Positions 30,721 through 41,375 are shown, counted from the stretch's first letter. The stretch is 64,000 nucleotides of DNA from Flavobacteriaceae bacterium CG_4_10_14_3_um_filter_33_47 (GCA_002784145.1 PFKE01000088.1:1-64000); one strand, 5' to 3'. Numbers and translations: made by a program. The notes: generated by a model from the sequence alone, not told the origin.

Positions 30721-31291
30721 AATATTCCATTATTTCAGGTTCTAATCGTTCTTTTAAAATGGTGGTCAACTTTTTCCTACTTCTAAACAACTTGACTTTA
30801 ACATTATTGGCCGTTACATTGATAACTTTTGCTATCTCATCTAAAGATTGTTCTTCAAAATAAAATAAAGTTAACAAAAAAGCATCATCACTTGGCAACA
30901 GATTTATGCAATCTTGTATAGCTTGTCTTCGTTCCTCATCTTCCATAGCATCAAGAGCATTGTCTAAACTTTTAATTTGATTGGTGTTGAACTCATCTAT
31001 TGAAACAACCTGTTGCTCTCTTTTATGCTTTTTCAATCTATCCAAACACGTATTATAGGTTACCTTATAAATCCAAGTTGAAAATTTTGAATCGCCATTA
31101 AATTGACTTAACGATTTAAATACTTTTATAAACGTGTCTTGAGCAACTTCTTCAGCTTCTTCCCTATTTTTAACCATTTTTAACGCCAAAGAAAATACCA
31201 AATCTTTATAACGATCCACTAAAACGCTGAATGCGTTAGTGTTTCCTTCAATAATTAAATTGATATAATATATGTCGTTGTTGGTGGTCAT
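30710..31291 (-). CDS. ECF RNA polymerase sigma factor
   Basis: Sigma70 r2 (YKDLVFSLALKMVKNREEAEEVAQDTFIKVFKSL) and r4 regions. Confidence 0.93.
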   Translation of the reverse strand: MTTNNDIYYINLIIEGNTNAFSVLVDRYKDLVFSLALKMVKNREEAEEVAQDTFIKVFKSLSQFNGDSKFSTWIYKVTYNTCLDRLKKHKREQQVVSIDEFNTNQIKSLDNALDAMEDEERRQAIQDCINLLPSDDAFLLTLFYFEEQSLDEIAKVINVTANNVKVKLFRSRKKLTTILKERLEPEIMEYYER

Positions 31292-31301
31292 TTGTATGTA
31301 A

Positions 31302-31386
31302 GACGACGGTTATTGGACTAAGGTTACACGAGATTTTAAAATTATTTTTTATAAAAAGGTGTAACCTAAATAAAAAAGGTGTCGTC
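31302..31386. promoter_or_regulatory. Divergent ECF-type promoters (GTAACC-N16-CGTC on each strand)
   Basis: Plus: GTAACC 31361-31366, CGTC 31383-31386. Minus: GTAACC 31327-31322, CGTC 31305-31302. Confidence 0.7.
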
Positions 31387-31432
31387 ATAAGCTATGAACA
31401 CATTAAAAATAATCAATTAAAAACGAACAATT

Positions 31433-31780
31433 ATGGGATCAGAATTAATTATAGTACCTGTCATGTTTGGAGCTATTTTTGGAATTGTATATTTATACCT
31501 TTCCACTCGAAACAAAGAACGATTAGCACTTATTGAAAAAGGCGCAGACGCCAGTATTTTCATTAAAGGTAAAGGTCATACCGCACCTATTTGGAAAGTG
31601 TTAATTTTAAACCTAGCCTTATTATTAATGGGTATTGGATTAGGTGTTTTTATAGCCTCTCTTTTAGCTAATTACACAAGCTTGGACGAAGATGCTATTT
31701 ATCCTGCAGTTATTTTCTTTATGGCTGGCGTTGGTTTATTTGTAGGATTCAACATGACCAAAAATTTGGAAAAAGAATAG
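31433..31780 (+). CDS. Small two-TM membrane protein (DUF6249-like)
   Basis: 115 aa, hydrophobic helices around TRNKERLALIEKGADASIF. Confidence 0.65.
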   Translation: MGSELIIVPVMFGAIFGIVYLYLSTRNKERLALIEKGADASIFIKGKGHTAPIWKVLILNLALLLMGIGLGVFIASLLANYTSLDEDAIYPAVIFFMAGVGLFVGFNMTKNLEKE

Positions 31781-31806
31781 AACTATTTCCTACCTTAAAA
31801 AACATT

Positions 31807-31838
31807 AAATCCTGCTTTCTTAATGGTAAGCAGGATTT
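31807..31838. terminator. Bidirectional terminator hairpin
   Basis: AATCCTGCTT...AAGCAGGATTTTTTA between convergent genes. Confidence 0.7.
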
Positions 31839-31839
31839 T

Positions 31840-32505
31840 TTATTCAATAACAAAATCAAAATATGTGTCTGGAAATGGCTCTTGCCTTAATGTAAAATGC
31901 CACCATTCCTTTGGGTAATTTCTAAAGCCATGTCGCAACATGACATTTTGCAATAACTGCCTGTTATTTTTTTGCTCTTTGGTTATTCCTTGAAAATTAA
32001 CCCAGGATTCTTCTCCAAAAAAATCATAAGGAGTTCCCATATCTAAAGGTTTGCCTGTATTGGCATCAATAATGGTTAAATCTAAGGTGCTTCCTTTACT
32101 ATGCCCAGAGCGAGTTGCAATATATTCTTCTTTAAATAAGCTGCTTTTGTCAACATTTGGATAATATGTTTTCTTATTTATAGTATCATTTAAATGTCTA
32201 GCCCAATCTATAAAATGATTTACAGCGCGTTGTGGCCTATACCCATCATACACTTTTAAGCATAAATTCTGAAGCAATAATACCTCCTGAACTTTCTTTA
32301 AAGCATTGGCAGTTTCCTTAGTTAAAATAAGCTTATGAGATTGATAACCTTCAATTGGCTTGCCTACAAAATTATGGTTTGTATAATATCTTAATTCTAC
32401 ATTTAAATCTGGTATAACATCTTCAACGTAAACAAACCCTTCTGGTAACTGACCAAACATAAATATATTTAAAAACATGAATAAAAAAGTTAACCAATAT
32501 TTCAT
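31840..32505 (-). CDS. M15 family D-Ala-D-Ala dipeptidase (VanX/DdpX-like)
   Basis: VYDGYRPQRAVNHF, SGHSKGSTLDLT, EWWHFTL. Confidence 0.92.
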   Translation of the reverse strand: MKYWLTFLFMFLNIFMFGQLPEGFVYVEDVIPDLNVELRYYTNHNFVGKPIEGYQSHKLILTKETANALKKVQEVLLLQNLCLKVYDGYRPQRAVNHFIDWARHLNDTINKKTYYPNVDKSSLFKEEYIATRSGHSKGSTLDLTIIDANTGKPLDMGTPYDFFGEESWVNFQGITKEQKNNRQLLQNVMLRHGFRNYPKEWWHFTLRQEPFPDTYFDFVIE

Positions 32506-32549
32506 ATGACTTCAATTTAAGCTAATTTAGAGAAATTAATTTTGAAAAT

Positions 32550-32909
32550 ATGACTTATCCTTGGCATTTATACCTCATGGCCTTATTGTATGTTATTGCA
32601 GGTATTTTTCATTTTATAAAACCAAAAATATATCTGAGAATTATGCCACATTATCTACCTAATGCTAAATTTTTAGTTTTTTTAAGTGGCTTTTTTGAAA
32701 TAATTTTAGGGCTGGCTTTATGCATTCCCATTCTCAAAAACATCTCTATTTACGGCATTATCTTAATGCTATTGGTGTTTTTAATGATTCACTTTTACAT
32801 GCTCTCAAGTAAAAAAGCTGGCGCAGGAATCCCAAGATGGCTATTAATTTTAAGAATTCCAATGCAATTTGCTTTGATGTTTTGGGCTTATTCCTATTTA
32901 AACTTATAA
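32550..32909 (+). CDS. DoxX-like / MauE-type membrane protein
   Basis: Four-helix protein, AGIFHFIKPKIYLRIMPHYLP. Confidence 0.75.
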   Translation: MTYPWHLYLMALLYVIAGIFHFIKPKIYLRIMPHYLPNAKFLVFLSGFFEIILGLALCIPILKNISIYGIILMLLVFLMIHFYMLSSKKAGAGIPRWLLILRIPMQFALMFWAYSYLNL

Positions 32910-32914
32910 ACCCT

Positions 32915-33508
32915 ATGCTTTTTACTGAAGTTTTACCGCTAAACATGAAGGATGCAGATGTGATCTATTATCCAAACTTTTTTACCCAAGAGCAATCCAA
33001 TGCCTATTTTAATACGCTCTTAAACACGATAGAATGGCAAGAAGACACCATAAAAGTTTTTGGAAAAACATATTTACAACCTAGGTTAACGGCTCTTTAC
33101 GCTAATAATAAAAATCCTTATTCCTATTCAAATATCATCATGCATCCAAAAGCTTTTACAAAAGAGTTGAACGACATAAAAAACAAAATAGAAAAAGCAG
33201 TCCATATAAAATTTACAACCTGTCTGGCCAACTTATACAGAAATGGAAATGAAAGTAATGGTTGGCATGCAGATAATGAAAAAGAACTTGGTAAAAACCC
33301 AGCGATTGCTTCAGTGACATTTGGGGCTGAACGCATGTTTCATTTTAAACATAAATACAACCCAAATCTTAAAAGCAAGTTAATTTTAAATCATGGAAGT
33401 TTACTCCTAATGAAAGGATCTACCCAAGAAAACTGGTTGCATCAATTACCAAAAACCAAAAAACTTATTGGAAAAAGAATCAATCTTACTTTTAGAATTA
33501 TTGCATAA
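32915..33508 (+). CDS. Alpha-ketoglutarate-dependent dioxygenase AlkB family; start 32915
   Basis: NGWHADNEKELG, GAERMFHFKHK, HGSLLLMKGSTQENWLHQLPK, RINLTFR. Confidence 0.93.
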   Translation: MLFTEVLPLNMKDADVIYYPNFFTQEQSNAYFNTLLNTIEWQEDTIKVFGKTYLQPRLTALYANNKNPYSYSNIIMHPKAFTKELNDIKNKIEKAVHIKFTTCLANLYRNGNESNGWHADNEKELGKNPAIASVTFGAERMFHFKHKYNPNLKSKLILNHGSLLLMKGSTQENWLHQLPKTKKLIGKRINLTFRIIA

Positions 33509-33723
33509 AAAAACCAAGATCCCTCAATCTTGGTTTTTCATTCATTTGCTTTTTTATTTTGAAGATAGATTTAGGGTCTCTATAACTACAACAAAATGCA
33601 AATATTAATTAATCCATTGAACTAAAAAGTATGTTATTTAGTACACTTCAAAAGTAGCATTAAATTTCAATTTCAACGTCTAAATGTATATTTTTTCGAT
33701 GTAATGCGAATTATTTTAACATT
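33509..33723. repeat. Non-coding tandem repeat unit, copy A
   Basis: Near-identical to 33811-34030. Confidence 0.85.
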
Positions 33724-33810
33724 ATCTAAAAAAAGTGATAATAATCTTATAAAAAAGAAACCTTTAATGCTGTAAATGCAATAACATTAGCAGGAAAAAA
33801 TAAAGACAAA

Positions 33811-34030
33811 AAAAAACCGAGATCCCTCAATCTCGGTTTTCGTCAATCTGCTTTTTTTATTATGAAGATAGATTTAGGGTCTCTATATCTACTACATAAT
33901 GCAAATATTAATTAATTAATCCATTGAACTAAAAAGTATGTTATTTAGTACACTTCAAAAGTAATATTAAATTTTAATTTCAACGTTTAAATGTATATTT
34001 TTTCGATGTAATGCATTTTATTTTAACATT
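33811..34030. repeat. Non-coding tandem repeat unit, copy B
   Basis: Near-identical to 33509-33723; partial third similarity at ~34040-34072. Confidence 0.85.
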
Positions 34031-34199
34031 TTTAGACTAAATATGCTTTTTTATCGATGAAATGCATGCTTAAAATCATTCAAATATAATATAACACTTC
34101 TTCGTTATTTGTTCGTTTTAATATATTTTTACTAGGTTTAATAATAAAATCACTGGACTTCTGTTAATAAACACGTAAACGAAATAAGTTTCTAAAAAG

Positions 34200-35123
34200 A
34201 TGAAAACCAAACTATGTATTATCCTTTTATTTTTTTCAATCAAACTATTCTCTCAAGAGCTTCTATTTAGTTCACAAGATATTTCTGTAAACCCTATCAT
34301 TGAAGGAACGCTTTTAATTCCAAACAACATTGAAAAACCAAATTTAGTCATCATTATAGCTGGTTCTGGACCAACAGACCGAAATGGCAATCAAAGTTAT
34401 TTAAAAAACAACTCATTAAAAAAATTAGCTGAAGCGATTTCAAACAACAACATCGCTACTTTTAGATATGATAAACGCGTTATAAAACAACTTAAATTAA
34501 GAAATATAGATTACAATATTAAGTTTGATGATTTTGTTACAGATGCTATTTCTGTAATTGATTATTTTAAACAAAAAAACTCTTTTAATAAAATTTTTGT
34601 TTTAGGCCATAGCCAAGGCAGTTTAATAGGTATGTTAGCCGCTAAGGATAAGGCCGATGGTTTTATATCGGTAGCTGGAGTAGCTCAAACTATTGACCAT
34701 GTTATCATTGAGCAAATAAAAAAAACCTATCCTGTATTTGTTAATGATACCAAACAACTTTTTATGAGTTTAAGAGAGGGCAAAAAAACGGATAACTATC
34801 CACCAGAATTAGCTTCTGTATTTAATAAAGACATTCAAGCATTTATGATGAATTGGATGCAGTATAATCCACAGGATGAAATTAAAAAACTTAATATCCC
34901 CATTTTAATCCTTCATGGCACTAAAGACTTACAAGTTGAAAGCAAAGAAGCAGCTATGCTACATGAATCTGCAGCCAATTCGTATATGAAATTAATTGAA
35001 AACATGAATCATGTTTTAGTGGACATTGAAGGTGATGCACTAGAAAATTCTAAATCATACACAGAAGCTTACAGAAAAATTTCTCCTTTGCTTATCAAAG
35101 AAATTATTGATTTTATAAAATAG
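34200..35123 (+). CDS. Alpha/beta hydrolase
   Basis: Signal peptide; AGSGPTDRNGN, LGHSQGS, LHGTKDLQV. Confidence 0.9.
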   Translation: MKTKLCIILLFFSIKLFSQELLFSSQDISVNPIIEGTLLIPNNIEKPNLVIIIAGSGPTDRNGNQSYLKNNSLKKLAEAISNNNIATFRYDKRVIKQLKLRNIDYNIKFDDFVTDAISVIDYFKQKNSFNKIFVLGHSQGSLIGMLAAKDKADGFISVAGVAQTIDHVIIEQIKKTYPVFVNDTKQLFMSLREGKKTDNYPPELASVFNKDIQAFMMNWMQYNPQDEIKKLNIPILILHGTKDLQVESKEAAMLHESAANSYMKLIENMNHVLVDIEGDALENSKSYTEAYRKISPLLIKEIIDFIK

Positions 35124-35136
35124 TAAAAGCAAAAAA

Positions 35137-35162
35137 AAAGCATCCTAAAAAGGATGCTTTTT
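35137..35162 (+). terminator. Rho-independent terminator
   Basis: AAAGCATCCTAAAAAGGATGCTTTTT. Confidence 0.8.
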
Positions 35163-35342
35163 ACTAACCAACCAAAAATATAATTACACTCTTAAGTTTA
35201 AAGTAACCACTCAATAAACTATTCATTTTGAATGTAACAATTATTATGTTTCAATGATTGTGCCAAATTATCTATTTAACAAAATCTTAATACTAATTTA
35301 TATTATAATATTTTGGTATTTTTAAACAAAATAAAATCTAAT

Positions 35343-36653
35343 ATGGATAATACGCCACTTTTTACAGACGATACAATTGTATTTGGATTACTAATGCTTG
35401 CCTTAGGATTCGTTTTTTATACAGAATCAAAAACATCAGGCTTTTGGGTTAAATTCTATAAAATAGTTCCTGGGTTATTTGTGGCCTATATGCTACCATC
35501 ATTATTTACTACTATTGGCCTAATAGCTCCAGAATGGGAAACATTAAATGCCTCAGGTGAAATAACAAAACACAGTTCAAATTTGTATTATGTGTCAAGC
35601 AGATATTTGTTGCCAGCAGCATTGGTTTTAATGACTTTAAGCATTGATTTAAAAGCTGTTTTCAATTTAGGATGGAAAGCTTTAATCATGTTTTTTACAG
35701 GAACCATTGGCATCATCATTGGAGGACCCATTGCCATATTATTAATTTCAATGGTTTCTCCTGAAACCGTTGGTGGTGTTGGGCCAGATGCTGTTTGGAG
35801 AGGCTTATCAACCTTAGCGGGAAGTTGGATTGGTGGTGGAGCAAATCAAACAGCTATGCTAGAAATTTATGGATACAACCAAAAACTATATGGAGGTATG
35901 GTGTTTGTTGACATTGTTGTAGCTAATATTTGGATGGCAGTTTTATTAATAGGTATAGGAAAGACTGACAAAATTGATAAATGGTTAAATGCAGACAATT
36001 CGGCAATAGAATCTTTAAAAGAGAAAGTATCAACATTCACTAATAAAGTGAAACGAAATCCATCCTTAAAAGACCTCATGATTATTGCTGCAATTGCTTT
36101 TGGAACAGTAAGTATCTCACATTTTTTTGCTGGATATTTATCGCCTTACTTTGGTAAATTAGTTGGAAATATTCAATCTCCAACAACAAGAAACATATTT
36201 ACTTTTTTAGATTCAGAATTCTTTTGGATGATAAGTATAGCAACATTAATTGCCATAGTATTATCATTTACAAAAGCTAAAAATTATGAAGGTGCAGGCG
36301 CAAGTAAATATGGAAGTGTATTCATTTACATTCTTGTCGCAACTGTTGGAATGAAAATGGATTTAACACTAATCTTTGACAATACAGGCTTAATTTTTAT
36401 TGGTATGGTTTGGATGACTATTCATGCAACACTATTAATTTTAGTAGCAAAATTAATTAAAGCTCCATATTTCTTTTTAGCCGTTGGTAGTCAGGCAAAT
36501 GTTGGTGGTGCAGCATCAGCACCAATTGTAGCAGCAGCTTTTCATCCATCGCTAGCAACTGTTGGTGTTTTACTAGCTGTTTGTGGTTATGCCATAGGTA
36601 CAGTAGGTGCCATTTTATGTGCTATTTTAATGGAACTAGCTGCTGTAAGTTAA
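35343..36653 (+). CDS. DUF819 family membrane protein; start probably 35343
   Basis: Multi-TM; GSWIGGGANQTAM and VGSQANVGGAASAPIVAAAF. Confidence 0.85.
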   Translation: MDNTPLFTDDTIVFGLLMLALGFVFYTESKTSGFWVKFYKIVPGLFVAYMLPSLFTTIGLIAPEWETLNASGEITKHSSNLYYVSSRYLLPAALVLMTLSIDLKAVFNLGWKALIMFFTGTIGIIIGGPIAILLISMVSPETVGGVGPDAVWRGLSTLAGSWIGGGANQTAMLEIYGYNQKLYGGMVFVDIVVANIWMAVLLIGIGKTDKIDKWLNADNSAIESLKEKVSTFTNKVKRNPSLKDLMIIAAIAFGTVSISHFFAGYLSPYFGKLVGNIQSPTTRNIFTFLDSEFFWMISIATLIAIVLSFTKAKNYEGAGASKYGSVFIYILVATVGMKMDLTLIFDNTGLIFIGMVWMTIHATLLILVAKLIKAPYFFLAVGSQANVGGAASAPIVAAAFHPSLATVGVLLAVCGYAIGTVGAILCAILMELAAVS

Positions 36654-36730
36654 TTGCAAATATTATATTCTCTTAATTTTTTTAAAATATATAATTATCT
36701 GATATTTGCGTTCTCTAAATTCAATTTTAA

Positions 36731-37438
36731 ATGAAAAAATTATCTATATTATTGGTTCTATTTTTAATATCTTCATGTGGTAAAGAACAGCATGACCTTA
36801 CTGTTATCGGTAATATTAAAGGACTTAAAAAAGGTAGCGTTTATCTTAAAAAAGCGAAAGATACGTCTTTAGTAATGGTAGACTCTGTAACTATTAATGG
36901 AAATTCCCAATTTGAATTGCATAGTAAATTAGAGTCTCCTGAAGTATTTTTTCTATACTTAGATAAAAACAGTAACAATGAAGATGATAGAATTCTGTTT
37001 TTTGCAGATAAAGGTGTCACTGAAATAAATACTACTTTAAAAAACTTTGTTTTTGATGCTAAGATTAATGGTTCAAAACAACAAAAAACTTTAGAAGAAT
37101 ACAGATTGATGGCTTCTCGCTTTAATGACAAAAACTTAAATCTAATTAAAGAAAGTTTTGAAGCTCAAAAAAGTGGGGATACTGCTAAATATAATAGTAT
37201 TCAAAATGAGTTTGATAACTTATTAAAAAGAAAATACTTATATACAGTAAATTTTGCTTTAAACAATAAGGATAGTGAAGTTGCACCTTATTTAGCACTA
37301 ACAGAAATTTACAATGCTCAAATTAAGTTTTTAGATACCATAAATGTTTCATTAACTCCAGAAGTAAAAAACTCAAAGTATGGTAAAGAATTTCAAAATT
37401 TTATTGATAACATTAAGAAAGAAAATTCAAAGAATTAA
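36731..37438 (+). CDS. Lipoprotein with DUF4369-like domain
   Basis: Lipobox SSCGKE; VIGNIKGLKKGSVYLKKA. Confidence 0.8.
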   Translation: MKKLSILLVLFLISSCGKEQHDLTVIGNIKGLKKGSVYLKKAKDTSLVMVDSVTINGNSQFELHSKLESPEVFFLYLDKNSNNEDDRILFFADKGVTEINTTLKNFVFDAKINGSKQQKTLEEYRLMASRFNDKNLNLIKESFEAQKSGDTAKYNSIQNEFDNLLKRKYLYTVNFALNNKDSEVAPYLALTEIYNAQIKFLDTINVSLTPEVKNSKYGKEFQNFIDNIKKENSKN

Positions 37439-37454
37439 TCTTATAATTGAATAC

Positions 37455-37489
37455 AAAAAAAAGACCTTTCAATTGAAAGGTCTTTTTTT
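37455..37489. terminator. Terminator between the lipoprotein gene and tRNA-Thr
   Basis: AAAAAAGACCTTTCAATTGAAAGGTCTTTTTTT. Confidence 0.8.
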
Positions 37490-37491
37490 AG

Positions 37492-37565
37492 AGCCGATAG
37501 AGGGACTCGAACCCACGACCTGCTGATTACAAATCAGCTGCTCTAGCCAGCTGAGCTACATCGGC
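37492..37565 (-). tRNA. tRNA-Thr(TGT)
   Basis: Cloverleaf with TTTGTAA anticodon loop; identical to 54514-54587. Confidence 0.95.
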
Positions 37566-37625
37566 AATGTAACGGATGCAAATATAATCGCAAAAATTAT
37601 ATTTGCAATAGGTTCAATAAAAAAA

Positions 37626-37919
37626 TTATCCTAGTTTATTTATTTTTTCAATAAGCGCTCTGCACTTTTCTTCAAGCTCAGCACTGATGCCTTTAAAATG
37701 TGCTTTTTTATTTTCAGCGCTCTTATCATTAATCTTTGCTATTAATGCATCAAATGTCTCAATAGCCTCATCTATAATTGCTTCACTCTGTTTGGTGTCT
37801 TTGTTTGTGTTTGCATATTCCCAAACATAAACTGCTTCAATAATATCGCCTAAAACATAATTAATATCTTTTTTTAGGTCTCTAACATTTGCCATATCTA
37901 TATTTTTTGTTTGTTGCAA
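37626..37919 (-). CDS. Small conserved hypothetical helical protein
   Basis: 97-aa intact ORF. Confidence 0.65.
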   Translation of the reverse strand: MQQTKNIDMANVRDLKKDINYVLGDIIEAVYVWEYANTNKDTKQSEAIIDEAIETFDALIAKINDKSAENKKAHFKGISAELEEKCRALIEKINKLG

Positions 37920-37996
37920 AATTACACATTAACTTCAAATGGTACTATAATTTTTGGAGTATTTTATGCATTGCATGAAATGACAATCAGGGAAAT

Positions 37997-38407
37997 TTAT
38001 TTACCAGAATAGGTAACAAAATTTCGAGGCGTTTCATAGAGAACAATCTCCAAATCTAAGTTGCCATTTAATTTTGCCTTTATCTTGTTATAAATAATCA
38101 CCACTATATTCTCAGCCGTTGGATTGAGCTCTTTAAAATCTGGAAGATCCAAGTTCAAGTTTTTATGATCAAAAGCATCTTCAATTTCAGTTTTAATAAT
38201 ATCTTTTAAAATTTTGATATCTATAACATAACCTGTTTCTTGGTCAATTTCTCCCGTAACGCTGGCAATTAACTCATAGTTATGACCGTGATAATTAGGA
38301 TTATTACACAAGCCAAACACCTCGTTATTTTTTTCAAAACTCCAATCTTTTCTATACAATCTATGAGCTGCATTAAAATGTGCCCTCCTACTTACCGTTA
38401 CTTTCAT
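37997..38407 (-). CDS. queD: 6-carboxytetrahydropterin synthase
   Basis: FNAAHRLY, NYHGHNYELIASVTG, DHKNLNLD, PTAENI. Confidence 0.92.
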   Translation of the reverse strand: MKVTVSRRAHFNAAHRLYRKDWSFEKNNEVFGLCNNPNYHGHNYELIASVTGEIDQETGYVIDIKILKDIIKTEIEDAFDHKNLNLDLPDFKELNPTAENIVVIIYNKIKAKLNGNLDLEIVLYETPRNFVTYSGK

Positions 38408-38930
38408 TATTTTGAATGTTTATGTTTTGATAAAATTTATCGAAAATAATCTTAAACCACTCGGTATATAATTTTGGATGTTTTTCTATGTCCATCTTAA
38501 CAGATTTTAAAGGCATCCATTTCCAGTTCGCAACCTCTTCAAGATTAATTTTAGGCATTCCGTTATATTTTCCAGTCAGGACATGATCAAATTCATGTTC
38601 TGTTAAACCATTATCAAAAGGTGCTTTATAAATAAATGAAATAGACTCTTTTAAATCTACCACAAATCCCATTTCTTCTTGCAACCTTCTTTTTCCTGCT
38701 TGAATATTACTTTCGCCTTCTCTTTGATGACTACAACAAGTATTGGTCCATAAATTTGGTGAATGGTATTTATGTGAAGCACGTTGTTGCAGCATAATTT
38801 CATTGGCATCATTAAAAATAAAAACCGAAAAAGCTCTATGCAACAAAGCTTTTTCATGAGCTTCCAGTTTAGGCATAACTCCTATTTGCTCATCATTCTC
38901 ATTTACTAAAATTACATTTTCTTCTGTCAT
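38388..38930 (-). CDS. idi: Isopentenyl-diphosphate delta-isomerase type 1
   Basis: HRAFSVFIF, LWTNTCCSHQREGES, RRLQEEMGF. Confidence 0.95.
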   Translation of the reverse strand: MTEENVILVNENDEQIGVMPKLEAHEKALLHRAFSVFIFNDANEIMLQQRASHKYHSPNLWTNTCCSHQREGESNIQAGKRRLQEEMGFVVDLKESISFIYKAPFDNGLTEHEFDHVLTGKYNGMPKINLEEVANWKWMPLKSVKMDIEKHPKLYTEWFKIIFDKFYQNINIQNNESNGK

Positions 38931-39055
38931 AGTGTAAAAATACCAAGTAAATTATTAAAATCACCCATCTCATCATAAATTTAAAAAGCAGCATTATCAA
39001 TTATTCTTATTGTATTTAATAATAGTATCTTTGCAACCGATTTGCAATAAAGAAT

Positions 39056-40642
39056 ATGAGTTTTATTAAAGAAATACAACGAAGACGAACTTTTGGTATC
39101 ATATCACATCCAGATGCCGGTAAAACAACCTTAACAGAAAAACTGTTGCTTTTTGGGGGCGCCATTCAAGAAGCTGGTGCTGTAAAAAGCAATAAAATAA
39201 AAAAAGGTGCTACCAGCGATTTTATGGAAATTGAGCGCCAACGTGGAATATCTGTGGCTACCTCTGTTTTAGCATTTGAGTACAATAAAACTAAAATCAA
39301 TATTCTTGATACGCCTGGTCACAAAGATTTTGCTGAAGACACTTTTAGAACCCTTACAGCTGTTGATAGTGTTATTGTTGTAATTGATGTTGCAAAAGGT
39401 GTGGAAGAGCAAACTGAAAAACTCGTTGAAGTTTGCCGAATGCGAAACATACCTATGATAGTTTTCATTAACAAAATGGACAGAGAAGGAAAGGATGCTT
39501 TTGATTTATTGGATGAAATTGAACAAAAATTAGGGCTTCAAGTAGCGCCTCTAAGTTTTCCGATAGGCATGGGCTACGATTTTAAAGGCATTTATAATAT
39601 TTGGGAAAAGAACATTAACCTTTTTAGCGGTGACAGTAGAAAAAATATCGAAGAAACTATAGAAATTTCGGATTTGAATTCACCTGAATTAACGAAACTA
39701 ATTGGTGAAAAATCTGCCAAAACACTGCGTGAAGAAATAGAATTGGTTGAAGGCATTTATCCTCCGTTTGATAAAGAAGCTTACCTTAATGGGCACTTGC
39801 AACCGGTATTTTTTGGTTCGGCTTTAAATAATTTTGGGGTAAGAGAATTATTAGATTGTTTTGTTGAGATAGCACCAAAACCAAGACCAAAACAAAGCGA
39901 AGAACGTTTAGTTGAACCTAGCGAAGATAAATTCACTGGTTTTGTTTTTAAAATTCACGCTAATATGGATCCTAACCACAGAGACCGGTTAGCCTTTGTA
40001 AAAGTTGTTTCAGGAACATTTGAAAGAAATAAACCCTACTTGCACGTTAGACATGGGAAAAAATTAAAATTTTCTAGTCCGAATGCTTTTTTTGCCGAAA
40101 AAAAAGAAATTGTAGACATTTCATATCCGGGAGATATTGTTGGTTTGCATGACACCGGAAACTTTAAAATTGGCGATACCTTAACAGAAGGTGAAACCAT
40201 AAATTATAAAGGAGTACCAAGTTTTTCGCCAGAACATTTTAGATATATAAATAACGCTGATCCATTAAAATCAAAACAATTATTTAAAGGCATTGACCAG
40301 TTAATGGATGAAGGTGTTGCGCAATTATTCACCTTAGAGCTAAACGGCCGAAAAGTTATTGGAACCGTTGGAGCTTTGCAATATGAAGTGATTCAATATA
40401 GATTGGAACATGAGTATGGCGCCAAATGCACTTATGAAAATTTAAATGTTTACAAAGCCTGTTGGGTTGACCCTAAAGAATCTAAAAGCGAAGAATATAA
40501 AGAATTTGTTAGAGTGAAGCAGCGATATCTTGCTAAAGATAAACAAAATCAATTAGTATTTTTAGCAGATTCTGCTTTTTCATTACAAATGACTCAACAA
40601 AAATACCCTAAGATTAAGTTTCACTTTACCTCAGAATTTTAA
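39056..40642 (+). CDS. prfC: Peptide chain release factor 3
   Basis: [49 protein letters not shown]. Confidence 0.97.
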   Translation: MSFIKEIQRRRTFGIISHPDAGKTTLTEKLLLFGGAIQEAGAVKSNKIKKGATSDFMEIERQRGISVATSVLAFEYNKTKINILDTPGHKDFAEDTFRTLTAVDSVIVVIDVAKGVEEQTEKLVEVCRMRNIPMIVFINKMDREGKDAFDLLDEIEQKLGLQVAPLSFPIGMGYDFKGIYNIWEKNINLFSGDSRKNIEETIEISDLNSPELTKLIGEKSAKTLREEIELVEGIYPPFDKEAYLNGHLQPVFFGSALNNFGVRELLDCFVEIAPKPRPKQSEERLVEPSEDKFTGFVFKIHANMDPNHRDRLAFVKVVSGTFERNKPYLHVRHGKKLKFSSPNAFFAEKKEIVDISYPGDIVGLHDTGNFKIGDTLTEGETINYKGVPSFSPEHFRYINNADPLKSKQLFKGIDQLMDEGVAQLFTLELNGRKVIGTVGALQYEVIQYRLEHEYGAKCTYENLNVYKACWVDPKESKSEEYKEFVRVKQRYLAKDKQNQLVFLADSAFSLQMTQQKYPKIKFHFTSEF

Positions 40643-40764
40643 CTTATAAACGAAATTATTTTTATTTGATTATATAATTCTCAATATTTATACATAATAA
40701 ATATGATTATCTTATAAATAATAATTATTCTTTAATAATTTCATAACCACAAATATGAATGCCT

Positions 40765-40998
40765 ATGGAACCTTATTCTAACCAATACAGTAACGATGAA
40801 ATTACTGTAACTTATGAACCAAGTATTTGTATACACGCCGAAAAATGTGCAAATGAAATGTCTAGTGTTTTCAGAACCTCAATAATTCCTTGGATAAATC
40901 TTGACAATGCAGAAACCAAAGCCGTCATAAATCAGATAAAAAAATGTCCTTCTGGAGCATTGAAATATATGAACAGTCGCTCTAAAAAAGCTAGTTAG
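40765..40998 (+). CDS. (4Fe-4S) mono-cluster protein, YjdI-like
   Basis: CIHAEKCANEMSSVFR..PWI..KKCPSGAL motif. Confidence 0.85.
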   Translation: MEPYSNQYSNDEITVTYEPSICIHAEKCANEMSSVFRTSIIPWINLDNAETKAVINQIKKCPSGALKYMNSRSKKAS

Positions 40999-41002
40999 CT
41001 AA

Positions 41003-41040
41003 TAAAAAAAAGCCCTTTGAAAAATCAAAGGGCTTTTTTT
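41003..41040. terminator. Bidirectional terminator
   Basis: AGCCCTTTGAAAAATCAAAGGGCTTTTTTT. Confidence 0.8.
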
Positions 41041-41365
41041 ATGCTTGACCCGTTGGTCCAAAATTTAAAGGAATTGGTGGTTGCTCATAATCTTTAATTT
41101 CTCCATGAGCATTTTCAAATCGTGATATATTTTCACCCAAAGCCTTAAGTAATCTCTTGGCATGCTGTGGCGTTAAAATAATTCTTGACTTCACCTTATT
41201 TTTTGGAACACCAGGCATAATATTTACAAAATCAACAACAAATTCTGATACAGAATGATTGATAATAGCCAGATTAGAATAGGTTCCTTCTGCTACCGAT
41301 TCATCCAATTCTATATTTATTTGTCCTGGTTTTAAGTCTTTTTTTTCATCAGCCATGGTTACCAT
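41039..41365 (-). CDS. DUF3467 domain-containing protein
   Basis: GTYSNLAIINHSVSEFVVDFVNIMPGVPKNKVKSRIILTPQHAKRLLKAL. Confidence 0.88.
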   Translation of the reverse strand: MVTMADEKKDLKPGQINIELDESVAEGTYSNLAIINHSVSEFVVDFVNIMPGVPKNKVKSRIILTPQHAKRLLKALGENISRFENAHGEIKDYEQPPIPLNFGPTGQA

Positions 41366-41375
41366 GTATTTAAAA

